Assembly: GCA_963675435.1 (NCBI GenBank)
Contig: OY776216.1
Span: 186,001-250,000, forward strand
Length of the DNA: 64,000 nt
Direction: 5' to 3'
Source: Saccharicrinis sp963675435
Lineage (GTDB): Bacteria > Bacteroidota > Bacteroidia > Bacteroidales > Marinilabiliaceae
In this document: positions 33,288 to 41,950 of the stretch, piece after piece
How positions within the stretch are numbered: the stretch's first letter is position 1
How the letters are laid out: every line of letters starts with the position of its first letter
The notes under the pieces: model-generated
Told to the model about the DNA's origin: nothing
The model's input: only the letters and a program-made list of their open reading frames with translations
Database searches by the model: none
Position numbers and translations under genes: made by a program

Positions 33288-33311
33288 AAATTACAACCGT
33301 TGTTGTAATTT
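33288..33311. repeat. Perfect 10-bp inverted repeat upstream of the MORN-repeat gene
   Basis: AAATTACAAC (33288-33297), CGTT, then GTTGTAATTT (33302-33311). About 40 bases before the start codon: either an operator or a hairpin in the leader. Confidence 0.6.
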
Positions 33312-33341
33312 ACTTTCCCAGTGTGATTTATTAATATCAAA

Positions 33342-33396
33342 TTAACATTGAATTTACATTAAATACAAATTTTCAATGTTAAGTTTTACATTAAAT
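33342..33396. repeat. Inverted repeat plus direct repeats upstream of the MORN-repeat gene
   Basis: TTAACATTGAA (33342-33352) and TTCAATGTTAA (33372-33382) are perfect 11-base inverted copies. TTTACATTAAAT occurs at 33353-33364 and again at 33385-33396, that is, 32 bases apart. Such spacing over three helical turns fits cooperative regulator binding. Confidence 0.5.
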
Positions 33397-33432
33397 TAAC
33401 ACACGGATCATATATTTCTGATTTTCAAACAC

Positions 33433-33464
33433 AAAAAAAGACCACTCATTATATGAGCAGTCCT
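33433..33464 (-). terminator. Intrinsic terminator of the CarboxypepD-like gene
   Basis: CTCAT/ATGAG forms the inner stem and GAC/GTC the outer one, with a CA/CA mismatch between; on the minus strand seven T follow. Confidence 0.7.
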
Positions 33465-33493
33465 TATTATTTTAAAAATATATTAATTAAAAC

Positions 33494-33847
33494 TTATTCA
33501 ACATGATCCATTTTCAACATGATTGGCTCATCTTTTGCCGAAGTAGAAACACGAATATCTTTAGACTTTGAATCCTTATATGATACAATTTTAGCAGTTA
33601 TATCATAATCGCCCTCTTTAACATTTTCAAAAACAAAATTCCCATCAAAATCAGAATATGTTTTTTGATCTGTTCCATCTAAAACAACTTCAACCCCTAC
33701 CAAAGTTTCCCCACTTTTATTGTCAATTACTATTCCTGTAACATTAAATAATGCAATTGAATTATTATTATTTTTAGACTTTTCTCCTTTAAAGCTACTT
33801 AATCCAACAACTGCTAATAAAGCAATTATTAATACGTTAATCTTCAT
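33494..33847 (-). CDS. Exported carboxypeptidase-regulatory-like (CarboxypepD_reg) domain protein
   Basis: The 117 residues comprise a signal peptide (VLIIALLAVVGLSSF) and one beta-sandwich domain of the CarboxypepD_reg-like kind: FNVTGIVIDNKSGETLVGVEVVLDG, then TYSDFDGNFVFENVKEGDYDI. In Bacteroidota this domain usually sits at the N-terminus of TonB-dependent receptors; here it stands alone. An Asn-rich linker (KNNNNS) lies after the signal. Role unknown, likely periplasmic. It has its own terminator. Confidence 0.85.
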   Translation of the reverse strand: MKINVLIIALLAVVGLSSFKGEKSKNNNNSIALFNVTGIVIDNKSGETLVGVEVVLDGTDQKTYSDFDGNFVFENVKEGDYDITAKIVSYKDSKSKDIRVSTSAKDEPIMLKMDHVE

Positions 33848-33986
33848 AATAAACTATTTAATCTGTTAGCTAATTTCTTGTTTGTAAAAACAAAATTACA
33901 CTACAAACATTACCTAATTATTACCAACAGTTTATATCTACTTTAATAAATTATTACCTTTATAAAATTAACCTTAACTATACCTT

Positions 33987-34676
33987 ATGTCATTTATTAA
34001 AAGTTTCATTCAACTATTTTTCCCTGAAGTTTGCTGTATCTGTGGCAGAGGACTTTTAACTCATGAACAAATCGTTTGTTCTGTATGCAAACATGGTCTA
34101 CCCTTAACTAATTTTCATCAATACAATAATAACCCAGTTGAACTAACATTTTGGGGAAGGGTGGATATTCAGAAAGCTACTTCGTTTTTACTTTATACAA
34201 AAGGAGAAACTGTAAAAAACATTCTTCATTCAATAAAATACAAAAATAACACATTACTTGCAGAGGAAATGGGAAGGCAGTTTGGCCTATCAATTAATGA
34301 AAATAAGATATTTAACCACGTTGATATGATTATTCCCGTACCACTTCATCATAAAAAACTTTTGAAAAGAGGATACAATCAAAGTGAACTTATTGCAAAT
34401 GGCATTAGCAGAGTAATTAACAAACCAGTAATTAACAACATCTTATATAAAACTACTAATACAAGCACACAAACAAAGAAGAATAGATATGAAAGATGGG
34501 AGAACGCAGAAAATATTTATGCCTTATACAATGATGGTTCTTTAAATGGGAAAAACATATTGTTGATAGATGATGTTTTAACAACTGGAGCTACATTGGA
34601 AGCTTGTTGCCAAGCATTTAAAAACTCCAACATAAAATCACTAAACATTGCTACACTGGCTTATGCTACTAATTAA
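33987..34676 (+). CDS. ComF family phosphoribosyltransferase-like protein
   Basis: The 229 residues have an N-terminal zinc-ribbon-like part (CCICGRGLLTHEQIVCSVC) and a type I phosphoribosyltransferase fold with the PRPP loop NILLIDDVLTTGATLEACC. The KRGYNQSELIANGIS motif is typical of ComF/GntX. In competent bacteria ComF supports DNA uptake; in others the role is unclear. Start ATG is 140 bases after the divergent CarboxypepD-like gene's start. Confidence 0.9.
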   Translation: MSFIKSFIQLFFPEVCCICGRGLLTHEQIVCSVCKHGLPLTNFHQYNNNPVELTFWGRVDIQKATSFLLYTKGETVKNILHSIKYKNNTLLAEEMGRQFGLSINENKIFNHVDMIIPVPLHHKKLLKRGYNQSELIANGISRVINKPVINNILYKTTNTSTQTKKNRYERWENAENIYALYNDGSLNGKNILLIDDVLTTGATLEACCQAFKNSNIKSLNIATLAYATN

Positions 34677-34692
34677 TAAATTGATTTTGAAT

Positions 34693-35379
34693 TTAAATTA
34701 AATCCATCATTTCAAGAAAACGTCGTAGTCCTACCGAAGCTATTTCCTGTATATGTGTAATATTCTTTTTACTATGATAGGTAGGATTTCCGGGATCAAT
34801 AATAAACACAGGAACTACGTCTGGAACAAAATCTATTAACCCTGCAGCAGGATATACATTTAGTGAGGTACCTACAATTATAACAACTTCAGCTTTTGTA
34901 ATTATATTAATAGCATCTTCCATAGCAGGCACAGCCTCTCCAAACCAAACAATATGTGGCCTGAGTTGACTTCCTTTTTCGCAAACATCACCAAATTTCA
35001 ATTCCCAATCCTTCATTTCATAAACTAAAGATGGATCAACAGTACTGCGAACCTTCTTTAATTCTCCGTGTAAATGTAAAATCTTTGATGATCCTGCTCT
35101 TTCATGCAAATCATCAACATTTTGCGTGATAACAGACACATCATAAACACGTTCTAATTTAGAAATAAGAATATGTCCCTCATTAGGCTCACATTCAAAA
35201 AGTTGTTTCCTCCTTTGATTATAAAAATCCATAACCAAATTTGGTGTATTTTCCCACGCTATAGGACTAGCAACTTCTGTTACATCATACTGCTCCCACA
35301 AACCACCCATATCACGAAAGGTTTTGATCTCACTTTCGGCACTCATTCCTGCACCTGAAAAAACAACCAACTTTTTCAT
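34693..35379 (-). CDS. Sir2-family NAD-dependent protein deacylase
   Basis: The 228 residues have the NAD-binding GAGMSAES and FRDMGGLW, TQNVDDLHERAG, the catalytic histidine in LHLHGEL, VWFGEAVP and VGTSLNVYPAAGL. These fit the class III (CobB/SIRT5-like) group that removes acyl groups from lysine. Unusually, the four zinc-binding cysteines are absent: after the catalytic histidine only one cysteine occurs (GDVCEKG). The tkt terminator separates it from transketolase, so it is a single gene. Confidence 0.9.
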   Translation of the reverse strand: MKKLVVFSGAGMSAESEIKTFRDMGGLWEQYDVTEVASPIAWENTPNLVMDFYNQRRKQLFECEPNEGHILISKLERVYDVSVITQNVDDLHERAGSSKILHLHGELKKVRSTVDPSLVYEMKDWELKFGDVCEKGSQLRPHIVWFGEAVPAMEDAINIITKAEVVIIVGTSLNVYPAAGLIDFVPDVVPVFIIDPGNPTYHSKKNITHIQEIASVGLRRFLEMMDLI

Positions 35380-35417
35380 AATGATAAAATTTATTGATCT
35401 AATAAACCCTTTTTCAA

Positions 35418-35448
35418 ATAAAAAAGCAACCTCATACGAGATTGCTTT
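35418..35448 (-). terminator. Intrinsic terminator of tkt
   Basis: AAAGCAACCTC (35423-35433) pairs with GAGATTGCTTT (35438-35448) with one mismatch; on the minus strand a T-rich run follows. Confidence 0.8.
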
Positions 35449-35473
35449 AAAATATATTATGGTTGAAATACAA

Positions 35474-37498
35474 TTACTTTAACATATCAACTACCTGATT
35501 GAATACATTATCAGCTGTAAAACCGAATTTTTCATCTAATACAGTGTATGGACCAGAATATCCAAAATGATCTAATCCCCATACAGTACCATTAGCTCCT
35601 ACAAGACCTTCTAATGTTACAGGTAAACCTGCTGTCATACCAAATCTTGGAACGTCTACTGGTAAAACTTCTGCCTGATAAGCCTCATCCTGATTACGGA
35701 ATACTCCTTCAGAAATAACAGATACAATCTGAATTCTTAATCCTTTTTCAGCCCTAAGTTTTTCAGCTCCTGCAACTAATGTTGCTACTTCTGATCCGCT
35801 AGCTAATAACACTACATCTGGAGTTTCTGCATCTTTTTCAACAACATAAGCTCCTTTTTTAGCTTTTAAAGCTTGCTCGTAGTTACTACCTGGTAGGTTA
35901 ACAATATTTTGACGAGAAAGAATTAAAGCAGATGGAGTTGTAGTATTTTCCAATGCCATTTCCCATGCTACAGTTGTTTCTTCAGCATCAGCAGGACGAA
36001 GTACCAACATAGAGTTTGCTCCGTGATGGTTTTTCAACTTCTCCATTAAACGAATTTGAGCCTCTTGCTCAATTGGCTGGTGAGTTGGTCCATCCTCTCC
36101 TACACGAAATGCATCGTGAGTCCAAACATACTTAACTGGCAGTTGTTGTAATGCAGCAATACGAGCTGCAGGCTTCATATAATCGGAAAATACAAAGAAT
36201 GTTCCTACTACCGGAATAACTCCTCCATGAAGCGCCATACCGTTAGCCATTGCTGCCATTGTTAACTCAGCCACACCTGATTGTAAGAATTGACCAGAGA
36301 AATCTCCTTTTTCAAAAGCCTTGGTTTTCTTTAAGAATCCGTCTGTTTTATCTGAATTTGCTAAATCTGCAGAAGAAACAATCATATTTTCAACCTGATC
36401 AGCAAAAGCGGCTAATACTGTAGCTGAAGCTGCACGAGTTGCAGATCCTGATTTTTGCTCAATAGCACTATAATCAATTTCAGGAGCCTCTCCTGAGAAG
36501 AATTTTGCAAATTTAGCTGCTAATTCTGGGTTTGCTTTTTCCCATTCTTCTTGTTCAGCTTTCTTAGCAGCAACATGCTCGGCTTTTTTAACTTGTACGT
36601 CAGCATACATCGCTGCAACATCATCAAAAATAACAAATGGATTTTCTGGATTTCCACCTAAATTTTTAACTGTACTTTCAAAACTTGCTCCAGCTGCAGA
36701 TAAAGACTGTCCGTGAGTAGAAACCATTTTTTCGAATGAAGAACCATCTTCTTTAACAGCTCCTTTACCCATAATTGTTTTACCAATAATTAAGAAAGGT
36801 TTTTCTGTTTCTGCTTTGGCAGCATCAAGGGCTTTACGGATTTCATCAGCGTTATTTCCATCAATAGTCATAACTGCCCATCCCCAAGCTTCATATTTTT
36901 TAGCAGTATCCTCAATAGTTACTGCATCTGTTTTTGTAGATAACTGAATATCATTTGAATCATAAAACATGATAAGGTTATTTAACCCTAAATAACCTGC
37001 AATACGACCTGCTCCCTGAGAAATCTCTTCCTGTACTCCACCATCTGAAATGAATGTATAAATATCATGAGACATCCAATCTCCAAATCTTGCTTGTAAG
37101 AATTTCTCTGCAATTGCAGCTCCAACAGCCATAGTATGACCTTGACCTAGTGGACCTGAAGTATTTTCAACTCCTCTAGCAAAATCCACTTCAGGGTGTC
37201 CTGGAGTTGGACTTCCCCACTGACGAAAGCTTGCACATTCCTCCATTGTATATGCTCCCGTAAGTGCTAATTGCGCATATAACATAGGCGACATATGACC
37301 TGGATCAAGGAAGAAACGGTCTCTGTTTACCCAAGTCCTATCACTAGGATCATAGTTAAGGTACTCTGAAAAAAGAATGTTAATAAAATCGGCACCGCCC
37401 ATGGCACCCCCTGGGTGTCCTGAATTTGCTTTCTCAACCATTGCAGCCGCAAGTAATCTTACGTTATCAGCTGCTCTGTTCACTGTTACGTTACTCAT
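35474..37498 (-). CDS. tkt: Transketolase
   Basis: Thiamine-diphosphate enzyme of the pentose phosphate pathway. The 674 residues carry the N-terminal ANSGHPGGAMG histidine motif, the ThDP region GPLGQGHTMAVG and FISDGGVQEEISQG with YDSNDIQLS, the pyrimidine domain with VGTFFVFSDYMKPAARIAAL, DAFRVGEDGPTHQPIEQ and the C-terminal domain ending in FGYSGPYTVLDEKFG. It is complete. An exact -7 element lies about 80 bases upstream, and the gene is monocistronic. Confidence 0.96.
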   Translation of the reverse strand: MSNVTVNRAADNVRLLAAAMVEKANSGHPGGAMGGADFINILFSEYLNYDPSDRTWVNRDRFFLDPGHMSPMLYAQLALTGAYTMEECASFRQWGSPTPGHPEVDFARGVENTSGPLGQGHTMAVGAAIAEKFLQARFGDWMSHDIYTFISDGGVQEEISQGAGRIAGYLGLNNLIMFYDSNDIQLSTKTDAVTIEDTAKKYEAWGWAVMTIDGNNADEIRKALDAAKAETEKPFLIIGKTIMGKGAVKEDGSSFEKMVSTHGQSLSAAGASFESTVKNLGGNPENPFVIFDDVAAMYADVQVKKAEHVAAKKAEQEEWEKANPELAAKFAKFFSGEAPEIDYSAIEQKSGSATRAASATVLAAFADQVENMIVSSADLANSDKTDGFLKKTKAFEKGDFSGQFLQSGVAELTMAAMANGMALHGGVIPVVGTFFVFSDYMKPAARIAALQQLPVKYVWTHDAFRVGEDGPTHQPIEQEAQIRLMEKLKNHHGANSMLVLRPADAEETTVAWEMALENTTTPSALILSRQNIVNLPGSNYEQALKAKKGAYVVEKDAETPDVVLLASGSEVATLVAGAEKLRAEKGLRIQIVSVISEGVFRNQDEAYQAEVLPVDVPRFGMTAGLPVTLEGLVGANGTVWGLDHFGYSGPYTVLDEKFGFTADNVFNQVVDMLK

Positions 37499-37575
37499 TT
37501 AAAAAAATAATTTTTTGGATTTAACTCTTTAACAACATGCTTTTTCCCCTATGATCCAATTGTTAAAAAACATGA

Positions 37576-37583
37576 CAAAGGTA
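37576..37583 (-). promoter_or_regulatory. tkt promoter -7 element
   Basis: Minus-strand TACCTTTG is an exact TAnnTTTG match. No good TTG lies at the expected distance. Confidence 0.45.
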
Positions 37584-37799
37584 AGTTTTTTTTGCAATTC
37601 TTAATCTTTTAATATGCTATGTTATTATAATTTGAATTTCGCTTAAAGAATACGGACTTATATTCAAGAACTTAAACTATCAACAAGTATCAACATCAAA
37701 TAATACTAAATATCCATATTAGATAACAATCAGTATAACAAGCATATAAAGCGAACTATTTAATGAGCTTTTTAAAATTATTTAAGGTTTAAAAATAAA

Positions 37800-37817
37800 A
37801 TACTATAAAGATAGTAT
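37800..37817. promoter_or_regulatory. BlaI-type operator dyad
   Basis: ATACTAT (37800-37806), AAAG, ATAGTAT (37811-37817) form a perfect dyad 10 bases before the blaI start. It resembles the TACTAC/GTAGTA operators of BlaI/MecI repressors. Confidence 0.6.
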
Positions 37818-37827
37818 TCATAAAACA

Positions 37828-38185
37828 ATGAAACAATTAACTAAAGCAGAAGAAGAAGTAATGCAGATATTGTGGAACAAAAATGAAAGCACAATAAAAA
37901 ATATTGTTGCCTCATTTAAAGACAAAAAACCTGCATACAACACTGTTGCAACTGTACTCAAAGTTCTAAAATCTAAAGAATTTGTAGACAATAAGACAAT
38001 TGGAAATGTCTACATTTATTTCCCACTCGTTTCAAAAGAACAATATTCTTCTCACCAAGTAAAACACCTTTTGCACAACTATTTTGGAGGTAGCTTCACA
38101 CGATTTGCCACATTTTTTTGCAAAAGATAACAATATGGATTTATCCGATCTTGAGGAGATGCTTAAAGATATAGATAATGACTAA
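37828..38185 (+). pseudogene. BlaI/MecI-family repressor gene with a single-base frameshift
   Basis: The first 95 or so codons encode a BlaI winged-helix protein (LTKAEEEVMQILWNKNES, YNTVATVLKVLKSKEFV). At the T7 run at 38113-38119 the frame breaks and stops at 38128. Leaving out one T restores the normal family end: FATFFAKDNNMDLSDLEEML, stopping at 38183-38185, for a protein of 118 residues. The gene is therefore either a frameshift mutant or read by slippage on the T run; a sequencing error is the third possibility. Its usual M56 partner just downstream is a relic. Confidence 0.82.
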
Positions 38186-38229
38186 GAATTTTTAATCCAA
38201 ATTACCCAAACAATATTAAAACTCTTCAC

Positions 38230-38584
38230 ATGGAACTTTTATCCTCATTCATTAAATCATCAATTATTCTCAGTGCCTTCTTACTGATATATTATATGTT
38301 GATGCATAAATCATCTCACTTTAATATAAATAGGGCTTTTTTTTGCCCAATTATATAATTCCTCAGCAAAACTTGCTAGTGTTAAAGATCTAAAAGGATC
38401 AGCTATTGTCAAATTCAAAGTTGATAAAAATGGTGAAATAGTAAGTTTACATGCATATGGTAACAATGAAACAGAGCTCTAAAATACTGCTATACAAATC
38501 ATAAAAGATTTTAACAATTAGAGTCCTGCTATGCAAAGAGGAAAGGCAATGTCATTCACTTACTTAGTAAATGTTGAATTTTAG
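38230..38584 (+). pseudogene. Relic of a BlaR1/M56-TonB fusion gene (internal deletion and stops)
   Basis: The first 42 codons give MELLSSFIKSSIILSAFLLI and FNINRAFF, the first membrane helix of Bacteroidota M56 (BlaR1/MecR1-like) sensors, then a stop at 38356. Shortly after, another frame encodes a TonB C-terminal domain (SAIVKFKVDKNGEIVSLHAY ... SFTYLVNVEF) with in-frame stops at 38480 and 38519 before the final stop at 38582. The metalloprotease part in between is missing. M56 and TonB-C domains in one protein are common in this phylum, which explains the two ends. The gene is clearly dead. Confidence 0.8.
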
Positions 38585-38602
38585 ATACCTTATCAAACAA
38601 AA

Positions 38603-38638
38603 ATACAAGGGTTCCTCAACAAACGGAACCCTTTGTAT
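38603..38638 (+). terminator. Hairpin closing the bla-type relic
   Basis: ATACAAGGGTTCC (38603-38615) pairs with GGAACCCTTTGTAT (38625-38638) with one bulge. The T run is poor (TTTG), so termination strength is uncertain. Confidence 0.55.
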
Positions 38639-38690
38639 ATTGACCATTTAAATTCACTCACATTAAGAAGTAATAATAACATATAAGCAT

Positions 38691-41600
38691 TTACCAACCA
38701 GCCAAAATATTCACACCGAAATTACCAGTATGAAACTCTCCCTGATGAATTGGGAAAGCATAATAGGGTTCTACAATAATTGCACCTAATAAATTAAAGC
38801 GCAGTGCCAATCCAGAACTCATAATTGGAATTCTCTTAGATTTTGAATTAGAGGTAAAACTCAATACTGGAGAAGAAACATCGTCCCATGCAATTCCTGC
38901 ATCATAAAAGATAGCTAATTCAGAAAAAAAAATTTGAGATTGAATCCATGCATAATTTTTTGGCCCTGAAAATGGAATCCGCCATTCTAAATTACTGACT
39001 ATTGCTTTAGAACCCCACAATTGATTTGCCGATATTTTACCTTCCGACTCATCTCCAAAAAAACTTCCTGATTCATATCCTCTAATATACCAAGGATAAC
39101 CAATATACAAATCATATAACCTATAATCATCACTACCGCTTCCATAGCGACCATAATGATACATTCGCAAAGCAAATGTATAAGGCTTTAGTCTAAAATA
39201 CTTTCTAAAATCAAACAATAAAGTATTCATATCAATACCACTCAAATACCTTTCATATGCCAACCGAATTCTTTTACCTTCAATTGGTGAAGCCAAACCA
39301 AACTTAGAATTATCTATTACGTATGCAAAGTCAATTATACCAACAGCAAAAGGCGAAGGTGAATCAACTACTTTTCTGTTTTGATTTGAAATGGAATAAT
39401 AATAATTAAAATTTTCAACCTTCTCTGTTCGATAGCTATAATTAGCTGCTGATATTCCTACCTCTACCCGATGTGATTTATTGATCGGATAATATCCAAA
39501 CAAAGTCAGCTTATCTATAAAGGTTCTTCGAAAATAATATGATAGCTGTTCATCTCCAGATTCTAAATCTTCTTCAATATCGAAATATCCAGTTTGATAT
39601 GGAATATGCGAAACACTTACACCCAACTTTAATGGTCGTTTTTTATTTATATAAGCAACTTGTCCTCCAAAATCATAAATTTCGCCATTTATACTAACCC
39701 CGGAATATAGCATATGGTCTCCTAAAATATCACTAAACCGGGCCTCCACACTTCCTGCCATTCCTGCTCCATATCTACTGGTCATTACTCCCATTGAAGT
39801 ATTTCCGATATAATCTAGCTTAAATCTTGCTTTTACAGGCTCTGTAAAAAAACTATCTGGAACTGCAGTCATTACCAAAGTTGTTGCGGTAAGATTTTGA
39901 TCAACTATTGATGGGTGTTTGGAATAAGGCATTAATCTGGAAGTATATAAATCAGCCTTTCTATCATCAACTTCAATAGCTGTTTTTTGAATTTGATTGA
40001 TATTGGCACGTACTATTGAAAATTCACCTTCCCACAGCATATTATAGTACAACTCATTTTTTGAAATATTTAATGCTGGTGCCAGTGGCGTTATTCCTGT
40101 TATTCCTGTCGGATAAAAAGTTAATTGCTCTATGATGTTTTTTCTTACATCAAACAGGTACAAATTCCGGGTTCCATCTCTGTCTGATAAGAAAAAAACT
40201 TTGGATGCATCATTCCCCACAACTGGATTAACATTCTTGGAACCGGAGAAAGTAGAAAACACTACCTTTTTTAATGTGTTAAGATGAAGTTTAGCAATAT
40301 TGTATTGTGTGGTGAAATAACGTTCTTGCAAGGGATCAGGAGCATCTGTTACGTAAAAAATATCTTCCCCAGTTCTATCCCACGAAGGTTGCAAATTACA
40401 GAATGAATCATTGGTTATATTTTTTAACTCATCACTATCAAGTTTATACAAATACAAATCAGATACTCCATATTTTAAGCCTGTAAATACAATTACATTT
40501 TCTTTTGGCGACCAAGCCGGATAACTCATCGCATCAACTTCATCTATTTTAATCTCCCGGACTATCTTACCTTTTTCTACATTAAAAATGATTAAAGCAC
40601 TTACTCCCTTAATATAAGCCATATATGCAAAAAACTTTCCATCAGATGACCAGGTCCCAGAGGTTTCCATATAATTAATATCATCTATTCGATCACTTTT
40701 TGTTGATGTATAAAGTTTCTTTAATACTTTACCTGTTTTTGCATCTGCTAAATAAAGATCTAAACTAAAAAGATCGCGTTCCGATAAAAATATCAACCGA
40801 TCACCATCAGGACTAACAGATGGAGCTAAATTATACTTACCACTATTCTTTCTCGATAAAATCTGATCACCATGAATTGAGAATGTTGAATCATTAATAT
40901 TTTGTAAAAGGTGTTTTGATAATGATTCTTTCCAAACCATAGATAAAGAGTCCATTGACATATATAACACATCCGCAATAGCCCTATCGACTCCTTTATT
41001 TGCAGTTTCTAAAAACAATTTAGACACAAATTGTTCTCCATAAGTATTTGATATATAACTCCAAAATGCCTGACCAAATCGGTATGGCGAATACCTCAAG
41101 TCTGTCGTTAATTCTTTTAAGGTCGGAAATTTATGGTGAATTAAAGCGTCCCTCATCCATAAAACTGTATGACTATCCGTATTACCTAATGAAAGGTATT
41201 CTGCCATACCCTCAATCATCCACAAAGGAATATTTTGAACTGCAGAAATACCCATTACTGATCTTTTCTGGAGCAAATCATACTGAAAGGCATGAACCAT
41301 TTCATGCCCTAATACGTGGTTGGTTTGCTGTTTGGAATAGCTAACTGGCATAACAATCCTCTTTTTAAATCCCTCTGTTACACCTCCCGTTCCAATTCCT
41401 ATATATCCATGAATGGCATTTGTCTGTTGAAAATCAGCATGACTACTATACAAAATAAGAGGATTTCTGACTTTGAAGGTATCCAACAAAACTTGTTGAT
41501 GATAACTATACCACTGCTCGCTTTTTAAGGCTATTGTTTTAATTAAACTATCACTAGTACTATAATGATAAATCTCAAAATGTGGAGTTTTAAACAATTC

Positions 41601-41714
41601 AAAATCAAATTGTTTATACGATGGTTTATTTTGCCCAAAATATTGAGCTGAGATACTGTTAAAGCTAAAACAAAACAGCAAAAACAATAAATATTTTAAC
41701 CATCTAAAATACAT
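38691..41714 (-). CDS. Large exported metallopeptidase-like / beta-propeller / outer-membrane barrel protein
   Basis: The 1007 residues have a signal peptide (YLLFLLFCFSFNSISA), then three parts. About 30-260 is a gluzincin-like domain with HEMVHAFQYD (H137, E138, H141) and the third ligand region WMIEGMAEY (E168). About 290-600 holds TolB/WD-like blades (APSVSPDGDRLIFLSERD, YPAWSPKENVIVFTGLK, DASKVFFLSDRDGTRNLYLFD). About 640-1007 is strand-rich and ends like an Omp85/BamA-type barrel (FGVNILAGW). It is likely anchored in the outer membrane with the other two domains in the periplasm or at the surface. The substrate is unknown. It is a single gene. Confidence 0.75.
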   Translation of the reverse strand: MYFRWLKYLLFLLFCFSFNSISAQYFGQNKPSYKQFDFELFKTPHFEIYHYSTSDSLIKTIALKSEQWYSYHQQVLLDTFKVRNPLILYSSHADFQQTNAIHGYIGIGTGGVTEGFKKRIVMPVSYSKQQTNHVLGHEMVHAFQYDLLQKRSVMGISAVQNIPLWMIEGMAEYLSLGNTDSHTVLWMRDALIHHKFPTLKELTTDLRYSPYRFGQAFWSYISNTYGEQFVSKLFLETANKGVDRAIADVLYMSMDSLSMVWKESLSKHLLQNINDSTFSIHGDQILSRKNSGKYNLAPSVSPDGDRLIFLSERDLFSLDLYLADAKTGKVLKKLYTSTKSDRIDDINYMETSGTWSSDGKFFAYMAYIKGVSALIIFNVEKGKIVREIKIDEVDAMSYPAWSPKENVIVFTGLKYGVSDLYLYKLDSDELKNITNDSFCNLQPSWDRTGEDIFYVTDAPDPLQERYFTTQYNIAKLHLNTLKKVVFSTFSGSKNVNPVVGNDASKVFFLSDRDGTRNLYLFDVRKNIIEQLTFYPTGITGITPLAPALNISKNELYYNMLWEGEFSIVRANINQIQKTAIEVDDRKADLYTSRLMPYSKHPSIVDQNLTATTLVMTAVPDSFFTEPVKARFKLDYIGNTSMGVMTSRYGAGMAGSVEARFSDILGDHMLYSGVSINGEIYDFGGQVAYINKKRPLKLGVSVSHIPYQTGYFDIEEDLESGDEQLSYYFRRTFIDKLTLFGYYPINKSHRVEVGISAANYSYRTEKVENFNYYYSISNQNRKVVDSPSPFAVGIIDFAYVIDNSKFGLASPIEGKRIRLAYERYLSGIDMNTLLFDFRKYFRLKPYTFALRMYHYGRYGSGSDDYRLYDLYIGYPWYIRGYESGSFFGDESEGKISANQLWGSKAIVSNLEWRIPFSGPKNYAWIQSQIFFSELAIFYDAGIAWDDVSSPVLSFTSNSKSKRIPIMSSGLALRFNLLGAIIVEPYYAFPIHQGEFHTGNFGVNILAGW

Positions 41715-41893
41715 AAGAAAACCAACATAATTTTATTCAAGTTACAAACGCAAAGGTTTATACGCAAATAATTCGATAGAGTTCATTCTTTTTAAATTCA
41801 TGCATAATACTAGGATACAGCACACTTGACAAACATTCAGAAAAATTAACTCGAATCCTATCAAAATCTACTTCGTATTTCCCTTCAAATCTT

Positions 41894-41901
41894 TAACTTT
41901 G
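41894..41901 (+). promoter_or_regulatory. dnaE promoter -7 element
   Basis: TAACTTTG is an exact TAnnTTTG match; TTC(G) lies 19 bases upstream. The start codon follows about 50 bases later. Confidence 0.5.
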
Positions 41902-41950
41902 CAAGTCTGCAATGCAGCGATGACACACTTACATATATATTTGATTTACA

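Larger units (their letters stand above)
37499..37827. other. Divergent spacer between tkt and the bla-type relic
   Basis: No gene was seen in these 329 bases. The tkt side holds an exact -7 element; the other end holds a BlaI-like operator dyad (37800-37817). The rest is AT-rich and without clear structure. Confidence 0.6.
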
